A stretch of 64,000 nt of DNA, taken from Burkholderia humptydooensis (GTDB lineage Bacteria > Pseudomonadota > Gammaproteobacteria > Burkholderiales > Burkholderiaceae). Positions 18,106 to 27,230 of the stretch are shown here, piece after piece (the stretch's first letter is position 1; each line of letters starts with the position of its first letter). The notes beneath the pieces are model-generated. The model was not told the DNA's origin. It made no database searches and saw nothing but the letters and a program-made list of their open reading frames with translations. Where the stretch lies: contig NZ_CP013382.1 of assembly GCF_001513745.1 (NCBI RefSeq), positions 2,418,001 to 2,482,000 of the forward strand, written 5' to 3'. The translations under genes and the position numbers were made by a program.

Positions 18106-19620
18106 ATGAACGCCACGCTCGCCGCGGACGCCCGGTCCGCTTGCGCCGCCGGCACGCGCGTCGCCGTGCAACCCGTCATATTGGCCGGAGGCTCGGGCAC
18201 GCGCCTCTGGCCGATGTCGCGCGAGCGTCATCCGAAGCAGCTAATCAATCTGCTCGGCGACGAATCGCTGCTGCAATCGACCGCGCGCCGCCTCGACGGC
18301 CTGGCGGGCGCTCATCCGGTGTCCGAACGAATGATCGTCGTATGCGGCGAGGAGCATCGCTTCACGACCGCCGAACAATTACGGCTCGCGGGCAAGGACG
18401 CGACGCTCGTGCTCGAGCCGCTCGGCCGCGACACCGCGCCGGCGCTGACGATCGCCGCGCTGCGCGCGGTCGCGGGCGGCGACGACGTGGTCCTGACCGT
18501 GATGCCCGCCGATCACGCGGTCGCCGACGTCGCGCGCTTCCAGCAGGCGGTCGCCGCAGGCGTGCGCTACGCCGAGCAAGGAATGATCGCGACGCTCGGC
18601 ATCGTGCCGACGCGCGCGGAGACGGGCTACGGCTACATCCGCGTCGGCGCGCACGCGAGCGCGAGCGACGCCGAGCTCGGCGTCGCGGCAAGGAAGCTCG
18701 ACCGCTTCGTCGAAAAGCCGCATCTCGAACTCGCCCGGCAATATGTCGCGTCAGGCGAATATTGGTGGAACAGCGGCATCTTCATCGTCCGCGCATCGGT
18801 ATGGCTGAAGGCGATTCGCCACTTCCAGCCCGCGATCCACGACGCATGCGCGCGCGCAGTCGCGCTCGGCAGCGACGACGGTCCGTTCTTCCGCGTCGAT
18901 CGCGACAGCTTCGCCGCGTCGCCGTCGAACTCGATCGACTACGCGGTGATGGAGCCGCTGTCGAACCTGCCCGCGGTGTGCGAGGGCGCCGTCGTGCCGC
19001 TCGACGCCGGCTGGTCCGACGTCGGGTCGTGGGACGCGCTCTGGCAGATCAGCGACAAGGACGCCGAAGGCAACGTCGCGCGCGGCCGCGTGTGCTTCGA
19101 GCAGGCATCGTCGACGTTCGCGCATTCGGAAGGACGCCTGATCGCCTGCGTCGGCACGCAGGATCTCGTCGTCGTCGAGACGCCCGATGCGATCCTCGTC
19201 GCCGATCGCGCGCACGTGCAGGACGTGAAGAAAATCGTCGGTCGCCTGAAGGCGGAATCCGGCACGGAAGCGTCCGATCACCGGAAAGTGCATCGCCCGT
19301 GGGGACATTACGACTCGGTCGACAGCGGCGAGCGCTTCCAGGTGAAACGGATCGTCGTCAAGCCGGGCGCGCGCCTGTCGCTGCAGATGCATCACCATCG
19401 CGCGGAGCACTGGATCGTCGTGCGCGGCACCGCGCGCATCACGCGCGGCGACGAAACTTTCCTGCTGTCCGAGAACGAATCGACCTACATTCCGCTCGGC
19501 GTGTCGCATCGGCTCGAGAATCCCGGCAAGATGCCGCTCGAACTGATCGAGGTGCAATCGGGCTCGTATCTCGGGGAAGACGACATCGTCCGCTTCGAAG
19601 ACAACTATGGACGGCACTGA
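18106..19620 (+). CDS. bceA: Mannose-1-phosphate guanylyltransferase / mannose-6-phosphate isomerase, BceA
   Basis: A 504-residue bifunctional type II PMI-GMP enzyme supplying GDP-mannose. The GMP domain has the pyrophosphorylase signature ILAGGSGTRLWP at residues 25-36 and FVEKP further on. The C-terminal cupin PMI domain shows QMHHHRAEHWIVVRGTARI and PLGVSHRLENPG. It is transcribed divergently from the remaining bce genes and is followed by a strong hairpin. ATG 18106 is chosen over a GTG two codons upstream because GAGGAG ends 5 bases before it. Confidence 0.94.
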   Translation: MNATLAADARSACAAGTRVAVQPVILAGGSGTRLWPMSRERHPKQLINLLGDESLLQSTARRLDGLAGAHPVSERMIVVCGEEHRFTTAEQLRLAGKDATLVLEPLGRDTAPALTIAALRAVAGGDDVVLTVMPADHAVADVARFQQAVAAGVRYAEQGMIATLGIVPTRAETGYGYIRVGAHASASDAELGVAARKLDRFVEKPHLELARQYVASGEYWWNSGIFIVRASVWLKAIRHFQPAIHDACARAVALGSDDGPFFRVDRDSFAASPSNSIDYAVMEPLSNLPAVCEGAVVPLDAGWSDVGSWDALWQISDKDAEGNVARGRVCFEQASSTFAHSEGRLIACVGTQDLVVVETPDAILVADRAHVQDVKKIVGRLKAESGTEASDHRKVHRPWGHYDSVDSGERFQVKRIVVKPGARLSLQMHHHRAEHWIVVRGTARITRGDETFLLSENESTYIPLGVSHRLENPGKMPLELIEVQSGSYLGEDDIVRFEDNYGRH

Positions 19621-19642
19621 CGGAACGGCCGCGCCGAAGCGA

Positions 19643-19674
19643 CCGCGCGGCCCGCGTGCGAGCGGGCCGCGCGG
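19643..19674. terminator. Perfect 13-bp hairpin in the convergent gap after bceA
   Basis: CCGCGCGGCCCGC (19643-19655) pairs perfectly with 19662-19674 around a 6-base loop. It lies between the ends of bceA and the converging transposase-derived gene, where a bidirectional terminator is expected. There is no T-tract, so termination efficiency is uncertain. Confidence 0.6.
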
Positions 19675-19692
19675 CGAGAGGCGCTGCCTCGT

Positions 19693-20697
19693 TCAACCGA
19701 CGCGATAGGCGTACTCGTGCCGGTCGATCTGCGCTTGCGACGCATCGCCGCGGCCTTCCGCCAGCGCGCGGCGGCGCTCGGCCGCGAAGTGCTTGATGTT
19801 GGTTTCGGCCATCGCGAGCGCGGACAGCCCGGCGATCGTCGGCACCGATTTGCTGGCCTGCCCGGCAACGGGCGCCGACGCCTCGCGCGCATTCGGCGCG
19901 CCCGCGCATTGACGATCGATCCATTGACGCGCCCAATCGAGCGCATACTGCTCCGCCGATTCGGCATCGGTGAAACGCGGACCGATGAGACCCGAGCGCT
20001 CGACGCGCCGATCGTCCCGCACGATCTCCGCCCACGCGCGATACATCAGGTTCTGCACGGGCTGCGCAATGCCGTACACGGTATAGCCGCGATAGGTTTC
20101 GGTTTGCGGCGCGTGCGTGGCGAAGCTGAACGACGCGGCATGCGCGCGGCCGTGCCCATGATCGCGCACGGGCGCGCCCGGCACGGCGAAGCCGTGATGA
20201 TCCGGCGCCTCGGCGTCGCGCGCCCCGTCTTCATCGTCGTCGCTCGCGAAGCGGTGGACATTCACGCCCGCGCCCGGACGGCAGACATCCGCCTGAGCGA
20301 CAGGCAATTGCCACGACTCGGGGTTCTGCCAGAACACGCCGCGCAGGCGATCGCAATCGGCGGCCGGCTCCGCGCGCCGCACGGGCGCGACGGGCTCGGG
20401 CGGCGGCGGCACGTAGGCGAACGCGCGACCGCTCTCTTCCGACAGCACTCTCACCATCTCGCCGAGCGTGCCGCTCGCAAGCCATTCTTCGAAGCGGCGC
20501 CGGCACGTCGGGCCTGACGGATAGCGGCCGGGCAGTTTCGACCACGGCTCGCCCGTGGTGAGAATCCACAGCACCGCGTTCGCGACGACCCGATTCTCCG
20601 CGCGCGGACGGCCCCGTCGGTTCAGTCGGATGGGTTCATCGGCGATCAACGTCGACAGACGGGCCCACTCTTCATCGTTTAGCTCATCGAAGAACAT
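19693..20697 (-). CDS. Transposase-derived DNA-binding protein (DUF4096 N-terminus, novel C-terminus)
   Basis: A 334-residue chimera. Residues 1-90 match the IS5/IS402-type transposase N-terminal domain (DUF4096): MFFDELNDEEWARLSTLI, RRGRPRAENRVVANAVLW and LPGRYPSGPTCRRRFEEW. The DDE catalytic domain that should follow is absent. Instead there is a Pro/acidic linker (residues about 100-180) and a C-terminal module with TYRGYTVYGIA and ESAEQYALDWARQWID. No inverted repeats or partner transposase gene are visible, so this looks like a domesticated DNA-binding protein rather than a mobile element. SD GGAG lies 7 bases before ATG 20697. The family of the C-terminus is not recognised; a regulatory role is inference. 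Confidence 0.72.
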   Translation of the reverse strand: MFFDELNDEEWARLSTLIADEPIRLNRRGRPRAENRVVANAVLWILTTGEPWSKLPGRYPSGPTCRRRFEEWLASGTLGEMVRVLSEESGRAFAYVPPPPEPVAPVRRAEPAADCDRLRGVFWQNPESWQLPVAQADVCRPGAGVNVHRFASDDDEDGARDAEAPDHHGFAVPGAPVRDHGHGRAHAASFSFATHAPQTETYRGYTVYGIAQPVQNLMYRAWAEIVRDDRRVERSGLIGPRFTDAESAEQYALDWARQWIDRQCAGAPNAREASAPVAGQASKSVPTIAGLSALAMAETNIKHFAAERRRALAEGRGDASQAQIDRHEYAYRVG

Positions 20698-21283
20698 AGA
20701 TCTCTCCACGCAGCCAGGCCGGGCTGCGATTGGCGGCACGGCCGCGAGCAAATCGCGCTCGTGACCGCGGCCAGGTTGCACATGGACGCTATTCGGTTGT
20801 GCACGTCGGCGCACTAGGCACAAACAAGGTGCCGCGGCTCCCGACGATGACGCACGAACCACTGTCTCACTCGTATGCGATATTTTTTGTGCATGAAGCA
20901 TACCATCATCAGGGTTTATCTCAATATGACAACAGCGTCATGTTACGCACTGAAACAAGAAAGTCGCCAAGCAGGGTCAGCTTTTCTTTTCAATTTTTAT
21001 GACGTTTTTATCTCTGCCGGCTCGAGAGTCCCGTCCAGCAAGGCTGAAGGGAAGATGAAAACTACCTTGAAGACGGGTTCCCGCACTAGCTCCCACGCTT
21101 AGCGGAAGCATTTTCCGATGCCGTTGCAACATCGGTAAATTAAGGGAAAATACGTGACAAATTGTTTATGAATCGGTAAGTAAATCCTTTTTCGATCGTT
21201 ATACTTTTCATTACGCGCAATCTCATAATTGATTGAATGCGGTCGATGCCAGCCCCGTCGACGCTTGCCGCGCGCTCGCGCGC
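20698..21283. other. AT-rich intergenic region, 586 bp
   Basis: No gene is supported here. Composition drops to low GC between about 20870 and 21240. Visible structures are an ATGAC/GTCAT inverted repeat around 20927-20942 and AT-rich tracts at 21150-21240. A 15-codon reading frame starts at ATG 21055 with AAGGGAAG just before it. The promoter of the leftward transposase-derived gene should lie in this stretch. Such AT-rich islands in Burkholderia are often bound by H-NS-like proteins or mark acquired DNA. Confidence 0.4.
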
Positions 21284-21865
21284 TCAGTCCAGATCGCGGG
21301 CGAGCGAGGCGGCAACGTCCGGATCAATTCTCGTCGTTTGTACCGGATAGTTAGGATGGTCGCAGCCGATCGATAGCGGCGCGCCCGCCTTGAGCCTCGC
21401 CTTCAGCGCATCGCCGAACTCGAAGCGCAGGAAGTGCACGGCGGACGTCTTCTCCGCGGTGTCGCGTTCGAGGTCCTCGTCGGCGACCGCATAGACGGGC
21501 GTCTCATCGTCGACGACGAGGAACACGCGATCCTCGATGCCGATCAGGCGCGTGAGCGCCGCGCGTCGCTGCGTTTCGTTTTCGTATTCGATCTGCAGCG
21601 TCGCCTTGAAATTGCTGCCGTCCGGAACGAGCGGCAGATACGCGTCGAGCTCGGCCTGGATGCCGTCCTCGTCGAAGATCTTCTCGATGTGCAGCATCTC
21701 GTGGATCTGATAGCGGATCGTCGTCTCGTCCTCGAACAGCAGGCGCAGATGATTGCCGATCGATACCGCACGGCGCTTCTTGTGCTCGATCACGCGCGCA
21801 TGCTCGTGGCGGCGCACTTTCGCGTACGCTTCGAGCGTCAACAGCGAATCGCGGGTGAGCGTCAT
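21284..21865 (-). CDS. DUF3501 family protein of the rubrerythrin operon
   Basis: A 193-residue cytoplasmic protein recognised as DUF3501 by MTLTRDSLLTLEAYAKVR, the basic segment EHKKRRAVSIG, and TIRYQIHEMLHIEKI in the first third, with CDHPNYP near the C-terminus. Its biochemistry is unknown. In proteobacteria this family is almost always encoded with a GlpC-like Fe-S protein and a rubrerythrin, as here, and is presumed to help peroxide detoxification. GAGG lies about 8 bases before ATG 21865; the gene follows the Fe-S gene by 23 bases. Confidence 0.82.
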   Translation of the reverse strand: MTLTRDSLLTLEAYAKVRRHEHARVIEHKKRRAVSIGNHLRLLFEDETTIRYQIHEMLHIEKIFDEDGIQAELDAYLPLVPDGSNFKATLQIEYENETQRRAALTRLIGIEDRVFLVVDDETPVYAVADEDLERDTAEKTSAVHFLRFEFGDALKARLKAGAPLSIGCDHPNYPVQTTRIDPDVAASLARDLD

Positions 21866-21888
21866 GTGATGGCCCTCGTCCGGTACGC

Positions 21889-23229
21889 TCAGACGCCGTA
21901 AGCCTTGCGCAGCAGCGTGAGCGGATGCGCGAAGGGCGGCGGCTCGACGCCTTTCGCGCCGATGCCCTCTTCGATGTGGTGTCCCGCGAGCGCGCAATCG
22001 GACGACATGTAGTCGGGCGTCTGCTCCGCGATCGACTTGAACACGGGCGCGCCGATCTTCAGCGCCTGCTCGTGGAATTCCTGCTTCACGCCGAACGTGC
22101 CCGCGTGGCCCGAGCAGCGCTCGACGACGTTCACCTTCGTGCCCGGCACGAGCGACAGCGCGTCGGCCGTCTTGCGCCCGATGTTCTGCACCCGCGCATG
22201 GCAGGGCACGTGATATGACACGGTGCCGAGCTCATGCCTGAAATCGGTCTTCAGCAGCCCGTCGCGGTGGCGCGCGATCACGTACTCGAACGGATCCCAG
22301 AACGCGTCGGCGACCGCGCGCACGTCGGGATCGTCGGGAAACATCAGCGGCAGCTCGCTCTTGTACATCAGCACGCAGCTCGGAATCGCGCCGAGCAGCG
22401 CATAGCCTTCTCGCGCGTAGCGGGCGAGCACGGGGATGTTCACCGCCTTCTTCGCGGCGACGCCGTCGAGATTGCCCTGTTCGAGCAGCGGCATCCCACA
22501 GCACGCCTCGCTCGCGACGAGCTCGTACGGGATGCCGTTGTGCGCGAGCACCGCGAGCAGGTCATGGCCGATGCCGGGCTCGTTGTAGTTCACGTAGCAG
22601 GTCGCGTAGATCGCGACGCGCCCCGGCGTGCGCTCGCCGTCGCCCGACGGCGGCGAGACGGGCGAGCGCTGCGCGGCGCGACGGAACTTGCGCGACGCGA
22701 ACGGCGGCAGCCACGCGCGCCGGTCGACGCCGAACGTCGCTTCGAGCGCGCTGCGCATCGCAGGCGTGCGGTTCGCCGCATTGACTGTCTGCGTGACGAT
22801 CGGGATGCCGGCGAAGTGGCCGAGCATGTCGGTGTTCGACAGCAGCTTGTCGCGCAGCTTCACGTCGTTGCGCTTGTAGCGCGCTGCCTTCGCGCGCAGC
22901 ATCAGATGCGGAAAGTCGACGTTCCACGGATGCGGCGGCACGTATGGGCATTTCGTCATGTAGCAGAGGTCGCACAGGTAGCACTGGTCGACGACCTTGC
23001 CGAAAGACTTCGGATCGACCGCATGGGCTTCGCCCGTATCGGTCTCGTCGACGAGATCGAACAGCGTCGGAAACGCGCCGCATAGCGACACGCAGCGCCG
23101 GCAGCCGGCGCAGATCTCGAACACGCGTGTGAGCTCGCCGTCGATCGCGGCCTGATCGTAGAACGCGTCCGAGCGCCAATCGAGCGGGTGCCGGGTCGGG
23201 GCCTCCAGACTGCCTTCTCGGTGGGACAT
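21889..23229 (-). CDS. GlpC/HdrD-like iron-sulfur oxidoreductase subunit
   Basis: A 446-residue protein with two N-terminal 4Fe-4S ferredoxin motifs: Cys40, 43, 46 and 50 ([11 protein letters not shown]), and Cys83, 86, 89 and 94 ([12 protein letters not shown]). Two C-terminal CCG-type domains follow, seen as [10 protein letters not shown] and [11 protein letters not shown] with ERCSGHAG. This is the architecture of GlpC and heterodisulfide-reductase subunit D, which pass electrons through Fe-S centres. No glycerol-3-phosphate dehydrogenase genes are near; the neighbours rubrerythrin and DUF3501 suggest it feeds electrons to peroxide reduction. Confidence 0.85.
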   Translation of the reverse strand: MSHREGSLEAPTRHPLDWRSDAFYDQAAIDGELTRVFEICAGCRRCVSLCGAFPTLFDLVDETDTGEAHAVDPKSFGKVVDQCYLCDLCYMTKCPYVPPHPWNVDFPHLMLRAKAARYKRNDVKLRDKLLSNTDMLGHFAGIPIVTQTVNAANRTPAMRSALEATFGVDRRAWLPPFASRKFRRAAQRSPVSPPSGDGERTPGRVAIYATCYVNYNEPGIGHDLLAVLAHNGIPYELVASEACCGMPLLEQGNLDGVAAKKAVNIPVLARYAREGYALLGAIPSCVLMYKSELPLMFPDDPDVRAVADAFWDPFEYVIARHRDGLLKTDFRHELGTVSYHVPCHARVQNIGRKTADALSLVPGTKVNVVERCSGHAGTFGVKQEFHEQALKIGAPVFKSIAEQTPDYMSSDCALAGHHIEEGIGAKGVEPPPFAHPLTLLRKAYGV

Positions 23230-23339
23230 GGGGCGGCTCCATCACGTTGTGCGCGGCCGCGCGCGTTGCGCCGGAACTCGCGGCGACGCGCGCTCGCGCG
23301 GCCGCGTCCGCTGGCCGGGGGCGCCCGCGCGCGCCGCGC

Positions 23340-23762
23340 TCAGTCGACGAGCCCTTCGAGCGCTTTCGTATACCGGTTCGCGTGGCTGCGTTCCGCCTTC
23401 GCGAGCGTCTCGAACCAGTTCGCGATTTCGTCGAAGCCTTCTTCGCGCGCGGTCTTCGCCATGCCCGGGTACATGTCGGTGTACTCGTGCGTCTCGCCCG
23501 CGATCGCCGATTGCAGGTTCTGGCGGGACGAGCCGAACGGCAAGCCCGTCGCCGGATCGCCGACCGCTTCCAGATATTCGAGGTGGCCGTGCGCGTGGCC
23601 GGTTTCGCCCTCGGCGGTCGAGCGGAACAGCGCGGCGATGTCGTTCTGTCCCTCGACGTCCGCCTTCGATGCGAAATACAGGTAGCGGCGATTCGCCTGC
23701 GACTCTCCGGCGAACGCGTATTTCAGGTTCTCTTCGGTCTTGCTGCCCTTGAGCTGTGCCAT
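23340..23762 (-). CDS. Rubrerythrin family protein without rubredoxin domain
   Basis: A 140-residue ferritin-like diiron protein. Likely iron ligands are Glu20 ([10 protein letters not shown]), Glu53 and His56 (ETGH), Glu90 and Glu93 ([15 protein letters not shown]), and Glu124 with His127 (AERSH). The C-terminal rubredoxin domain of classic rubrerythrin is missing, so electrons must come from another protein, plausibly the Fe-S subunit encoded downstream. The family reduces hydrogen peroxide in the cytoplasm. GGAGG lies 6 bases before ATG 23762. First gene of a three-gene operon. Confidence 0.92.
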   Translation of the reverse strand: MAQLKGSKTEENLKYAFAGESQANRRYLYFASKADVEGQNDIAALFRSTAEGETGHAHGHLEYLEAVGDPATGLPFGSSRQNLQSAIAGETHEYTDMYPGMAKTAREEGFDEIANWFETLAKAERSHANRYTKALEGLVD

Positions 23763-24015
23763 CTGCGCCTCCGTGTCCGATGCCGGCGCGCGCGGCGCCG
23801 GACCGGATGAACGATTGTGGGGAACGATGCGCAGCTCGGCTGCCGCCGCTGAGGCACCGTGCATTTCAATCTAGGCGCTCGCGCGCGACTCACCCAATAG
23901 GCTTTTTCAATGTCGTCGATAGTCGTCGCGGCGACGCAGGCGGGAGCGGCGGGGCCGAACGATGGCCGTGCTGCGTCGCGTCGCGGCGCAGCACGGCATG
24001 CAGGCGTGAGCCGCG

Positions 24016-25050
24016 TCAGCGCGACGACGCGGGCGCGAGCGGCCACACGTCGCTGCCCTTCTCGCCCTCCGGCGCGGTCGTGGCCGGCCGCGCCTGCTTG
24101 TTGATCGCTCGGCCGCGGCTGAAGTACTTCTCGAGCAGCGCATCGAGAATCGCGACGGTTTCGACGTCCGGCACGCCGTCGTAGCGCGACGGCCGAAAGT
24201 GCATTTGAAACGCCGACACGACGTCGACGGTCCGCGCGTCGAGCGTGCCCGTCTGCGGCGCGTCGTAGCCGTATGCGAGCAGCCTCGACTGCAGGCTCGC
24301 GACGTCGCCCGCGAACGGCCGGTTGGTACGGTAGTAATCGACGGCTTCCGTCTCCGGCCACGCGCCGATCCTGTATTGATCGTAGAGCGTCTTCCACGGG
24401 AACAGCGGCCCCGGATCGGTCTTGCGGCCGGGCGCGACGTCCGAGTGCCCGACGACCTTGTGCGGCAGCACCTGATGCCGCGCGACGACGTCGGCCGCGA
24501 GCGCGCCGAACACCGCAACCTGCGCGTCCGGATACGGATACCAGCGCCGGTTCATCAGCGGCAGGTTTTCGTCCTCCGGCGGAAAACCAAGATTGACGAT
24601 CTCGATGCCGACCGAGCCCGCATTGAGCATCCGGTCGCCCTGCCAGTAGCTGACGCCCGCGTGCCATGCGCGGCGTGCTTCGGGCACGAGCTCGAAGACC
24701 TTGAAGCGCTGGCCGCCGTCGGCCGCATCGGGCACCAGATAGTGCGAGCTGACCTGCCGCTGCGGGCTCGTCAGCGAGACGATCGAATCCGCGAGCGTCT
24801 GCGCGGTGTAATGCAGCACGAGCGTGCGCACCCGCGAATCCTGATTCGGCGACTGGATCGAGCGATCGATCGTATAGCCCGCGCCTGACGGCTGCGGCGC
24901 ATCCTGCGCGTGCGCGGACGACACGATGCCATCGCCGTCGCCGCAACCGGCAAGCGGCATCATCAGCATCCCCACCGGCCATGCCGACGAACGCGCGAGA
25001 AACCCGCGCCTGCCCTCGTTGATGATTTTCGCTTGTTGTTCTTCAGCCAT
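24016..25050 (-). CDS. N-acetylmuramoyl-L-alanine amidase, AmiD-like lipoprotein
   Basis: A 344-residue envelope amidase that cuts the bond between MurNAc and L-Ala in peptidoglycan or anhydro-muropeptides. The N-terminus has a twin-arginine-like start (RRGFLAR, residues 14-20) and a lipobox LAGC with Cys36, so it is probably an outer-membrane lipoprotein like E. coli AmiD. The Amidase_2 domain spans about residues 60-210, with the zinc-binding His of VLHYTA, and VVGHSDVAPGRKTDPGPLFPW. A peptidoglycan-binding domain follows (SLQSRLLAYGYDAPQTGTLD). It is a single gene. Confidence 0.88.
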   Translation of the reverse strand: MAEEQQAKIINEGRRGFLARSSAWPVGMLMMPLAGCGDGDGIVSSAHAQDAPQPSGAGYTIDRSIQSPNQDSRVRTLVLHYTAQTLADSIVSLTSPQRQVSSHYLVPDAADGGQRFKVFELVPEARRAWHAGVSYWQGDRMLNAGSVGIEIVNLGFPPEDENLPLMNRRWYPYPDAQVAVFGALAADVVARHQVLPHKVVGHSDVAPGRKTDPGPLFPWKTLYDQYRIGAWPETEAVDYYRTNRPFAGDVASLQSRLLAYGYDAPQTGTLDARTVDVVSAFQMHFRPSRYDGVPDVETVAILDALLEKYFSRGRAINKQARPATTAPEGEKGSDVWPLAPASSR

Positions 25051-25395
25051 ACCCTTTTCCGTTCGAGTCGTAACTTGCAATTGAGAATCGGCGCGATGCG
25101 CCGAGCGAGTAGGTTGTGCGATGACGCGACGCGCGACCGTGGGAGTCGACGGCGTCGCGCAAGTTCCGATTCGGAGTGCGATGTATTTTTGGGAGACGGG
25201 AGAGCTTCGATGCGAACGCGACGTTGCGGCGGGGGCGCGGTGATGATGTGCCGCGTGTCGATGTTTCGCGTGAGGGGGTGGTGGTTTGCGGAAGGCTACG
25301 TGAATCGGCTCGACATGTATCGGGAACCTGTCCGCATTTTTGTGGGCGAGGCGGTTGAACAACAGATTATCCGCGCGCCGCCCGCACGCGCCGCC
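25051..25395. other. Intergenic region, 345 bp
   Basis: This stretch lies upstream of the amidase gene and downstream of the sigma-factor gene. It is G-rich on the plus strand. Short reading frames exist, but none has a ribosome site and family-like sequence. I see no clear promoter or hairpin. Confidence 0.4.
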
Positions 25396-26664
25396 TCACC
25401 GCTCCGTTGCGCGCGCAAGCAGCATCTCGCGCTCGCGCGCATTGAGCGTCATGTCGGCCGCGCGCCGGAACTCCGCCTGCGCCTCGTCGCGCCGCCCGAG
25501 CTTCGCGAGCAGATCGCCGCGCACGCTCGGCAGCCAGTGATAGCGCGCAAGCGCCGGATCGGCCGCAAGCGCATCGGCGATCTCGAGCCCCGCCGCCGGC
25601 CCGAACGCCATGCCGACCGCAACCGCGCGATTCAGCTCGACGACGGGCGAAGGCGCGACCTGCGCGAGCGCGTCGTAGAGCGCGACGATCTGCGCCCAGT
25701 CGGTATCGTCGGCGCTGCGCGCCCGTGCATGGCACGCGGCGAGCGCCGCCTGCAGCGCATACGGCCCGCTCGCGCCGCCGAGCGCCTCGGAGCGCGCGAG
25801 CGCGGCGAGCCCGCGCCGGATCAGCAGCGGGTCCCAGCGGCCGCGGTCCTGGTCGAGCAGCAACACGGGGCGCCCTTGCGCGTCGACGCGCGCGTGCATC
25901 CTCGACGCCTGGATCTCCATCAGCGCGACGAGCCCGTGCACCTCGCTCTCGTCGGGCGCAAGCTCGGCGAGCACGCGGCCGAGCCGCAGTGCTTCGTCGG
26001 TCAGAGCGGGGCGCATCCAGTCGTCGCCCGCCGTCGCCGAATAGCCTTCGTTGAAGACCAGGTAAATCACTTCGAGCACCGAAGCAAGCCGCGCCGCGCG
26101 CTCCGGCGCGCGCGGCACCTCGAACGGCACCTTCGCCGCCGACAGCGTGCGCTTCGCGCGCACGATTCGCTGCGCGATCGTCGGCTCGGGCGCGAGAAAC
26201 GCGCGCGCGATCTCGCCCGTCGTCAGCCCGCCGAGCAGCCGCAGCGTCAGCGCGACGCGCGCATCGGTCGACAGCACCGGATGGCACGCGGTGAACACGA
26301 GCCGCAGCAGATCGTCGCCGATGTCGTCGTCGCGCGCCGCCTCGAACACGTCGGCGACGTCCGGCGCGACGTGCGCGCCGATCGCCTCGAGATCGAGGCC
26401 GATCTGCTCGCGCTTGCGCGCATGCAGCACGTTCTGCCGCAGATGATCGAGCGCGCGGCGCTTCGCGGCCGTCATCAGCCACGCGCCCGGATTGTCCGGC
26501 ACGCCGCCGTCCGGCCAGTGCTCGAGCGCGGCGACGAGCGCGTCCTGCGCGAGCTCTTCGGCAACGCCGACGTCGCGCACGAGCCGCGCGACATGCGCGA
26601 TGATTCTCGCGGCCTCGATCCGCCAGACGGCGTCGATCGCTCGGTGAACGGCGGCGTCCGTCAT
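25396..26664 (-). CDS. ECF42-type RNA polymerase sigma factor with TPR-like C-terminus
   Basis: A 422-residue sigma factor, more than twice the length of a simple ECF factor. Region 2 is seen as VGVAEELAQDALVAALEHWP with PGAWLMTAAKRRALD. Region 4 is LTLRLLGGLTTGEIARAFLAPEPTIAQRIVRAKRTL. The remaining roughly 200 residues form a helical TPR-like extension with YLVFNEGYSA and VELNRAVAVGMAFGP. This layout, together with neighbouring DGPF (YCII) proteins, defines group ECF42, which has no classical anti-sigma factor. ATG 26664 overlaps the stop of the SRPBCC gene (ATGA). Confidence 0.92.
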   Translation of the reverse strand: MTDAAVHRAIDAVWRIEAARIIAHVARLVRDVGVAEELAQDALVAALEHWPDGGVPDNPGAWLMTAAKRRALDHLRQNVLHARKREQIGLDLEAIGAHVAPDVADVFEAARDDDIGDDLLRLVFTACHPVLSTDARVALTLRLLGGLTTGEIARAFLAPEPTIAQRIVRAKRTLSAAKVPFEVPRAPERAARLASVLEVIYLVFNEGYSATAGDDWMRPALTDEALRLGRVLAELAPDESEVHGLVALMEIQASRMHARVDAQGRPVLLLDQDRGRWDPLLIRRGLAALARSEALGGASGPYALQAALAACHARARSADDTDWAQIVALYDALAQVAPSPVVELNRAVAVGMAFGPAAGLEIADALAADPALARYHWLPSVRGDLLAKLGRRDEAQAEFRRAADMTLNAREREMLLARATER

Positions 26665-27200
26665 GCGCGCCCTTCGGCGAGCGCCTTCAGGTTCGCGAGC
26701 CCCGCGGAGAAGTCCGTGCCGACCATCTTGTCGATGCTGAAGAACACCTGCATCAGCTTCGACAGAAACGGCGACGGCCCGTGCATCGCCCACGTGACGA
26801 CCGTCGCGTCGCCGTCCGGGCGCAGCGTGAATTCGGCGACGTTGTGCGCGTCGAACGGCTTCACGAAATCGAGCCGCATCGTCAGGTGCGACGGCTCGGT
26901 GAGCTCGGTGATCTCGAAGCGACCGACGCCGACCTTCTCGCTCGTCCACGCATAGCTCGCGCCGACGCCCGACGTCACCGCGCCGTACTCGCCGTGCAGC
27001 GTCGGATCCTTGCGCTCGTAGGGATTCCACGCGTTGAAGCGGCGCAGGTCCGCCAGATAAGGAAAGATGCGCGCGGCGCTCGCATCGATCCGCGCGCTGC
27101 GCTCGACGCGAAACGTACCCGGGCGCGATGCCGCATACAGCATCAGCAGCAGCGCCAGCGCGAACACCACTGCGCCTGCGATCACCACGATCTGGACCAT
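26661..27200 (-). CDS. SRPBCC (polyketide cyclase-like) family protein with N-terminal helix
   Basis: A 179-residue protein. Residues 1-24 form a membrane helix (VVIAGAVVFALALLLMLYAA); the rest is a START/SRPBCC fold: RIDASAARIFPYLADLRRFNAWNPY near the start and TVVTWAMHGPSPFLSKLMQ later. The domain binds hydrophobic ligands in a deep pocket; the ligand here is unknown. It lies between the YCII protein and the sigma factor in one operon, overlapping the latter by 4 bases, and may be part of the sensing or response output. AGGAG precedes ATG 27200. Confidence 0.85.
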   Translation of the reverse strand: MVQIVVIAGAVVFALALLLMLYAASRPGTFRVERSARIDASAARIFPYLADLRRFNAWNPYERKDPTLHGEYGAVTSGVGASYAWTSEKVGVGRFEITELTEPSHLTMRLDFVKPFDAHNVAEFTLRPDGDATVVTWAMHGPSPFLSKLMQVFFSIDKMVGTDFSAGLANLKALAEGRA

Positions 27201-27230
27201 TGCCGTCTCCTGTCGCTCCCGCCGCTATCG

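Noticed and set aside
19693..20697. An active insertion sequence at the DUF4096 gene
   Set aside because: No DDE catalytic domain, no terminal inverted repeats and no target duplication could be found.
25176..25358. A 60-codon frame between the amidase and sigma genes
   Set aside because: No ribosome site, low-complexity composition, no recognisable family.
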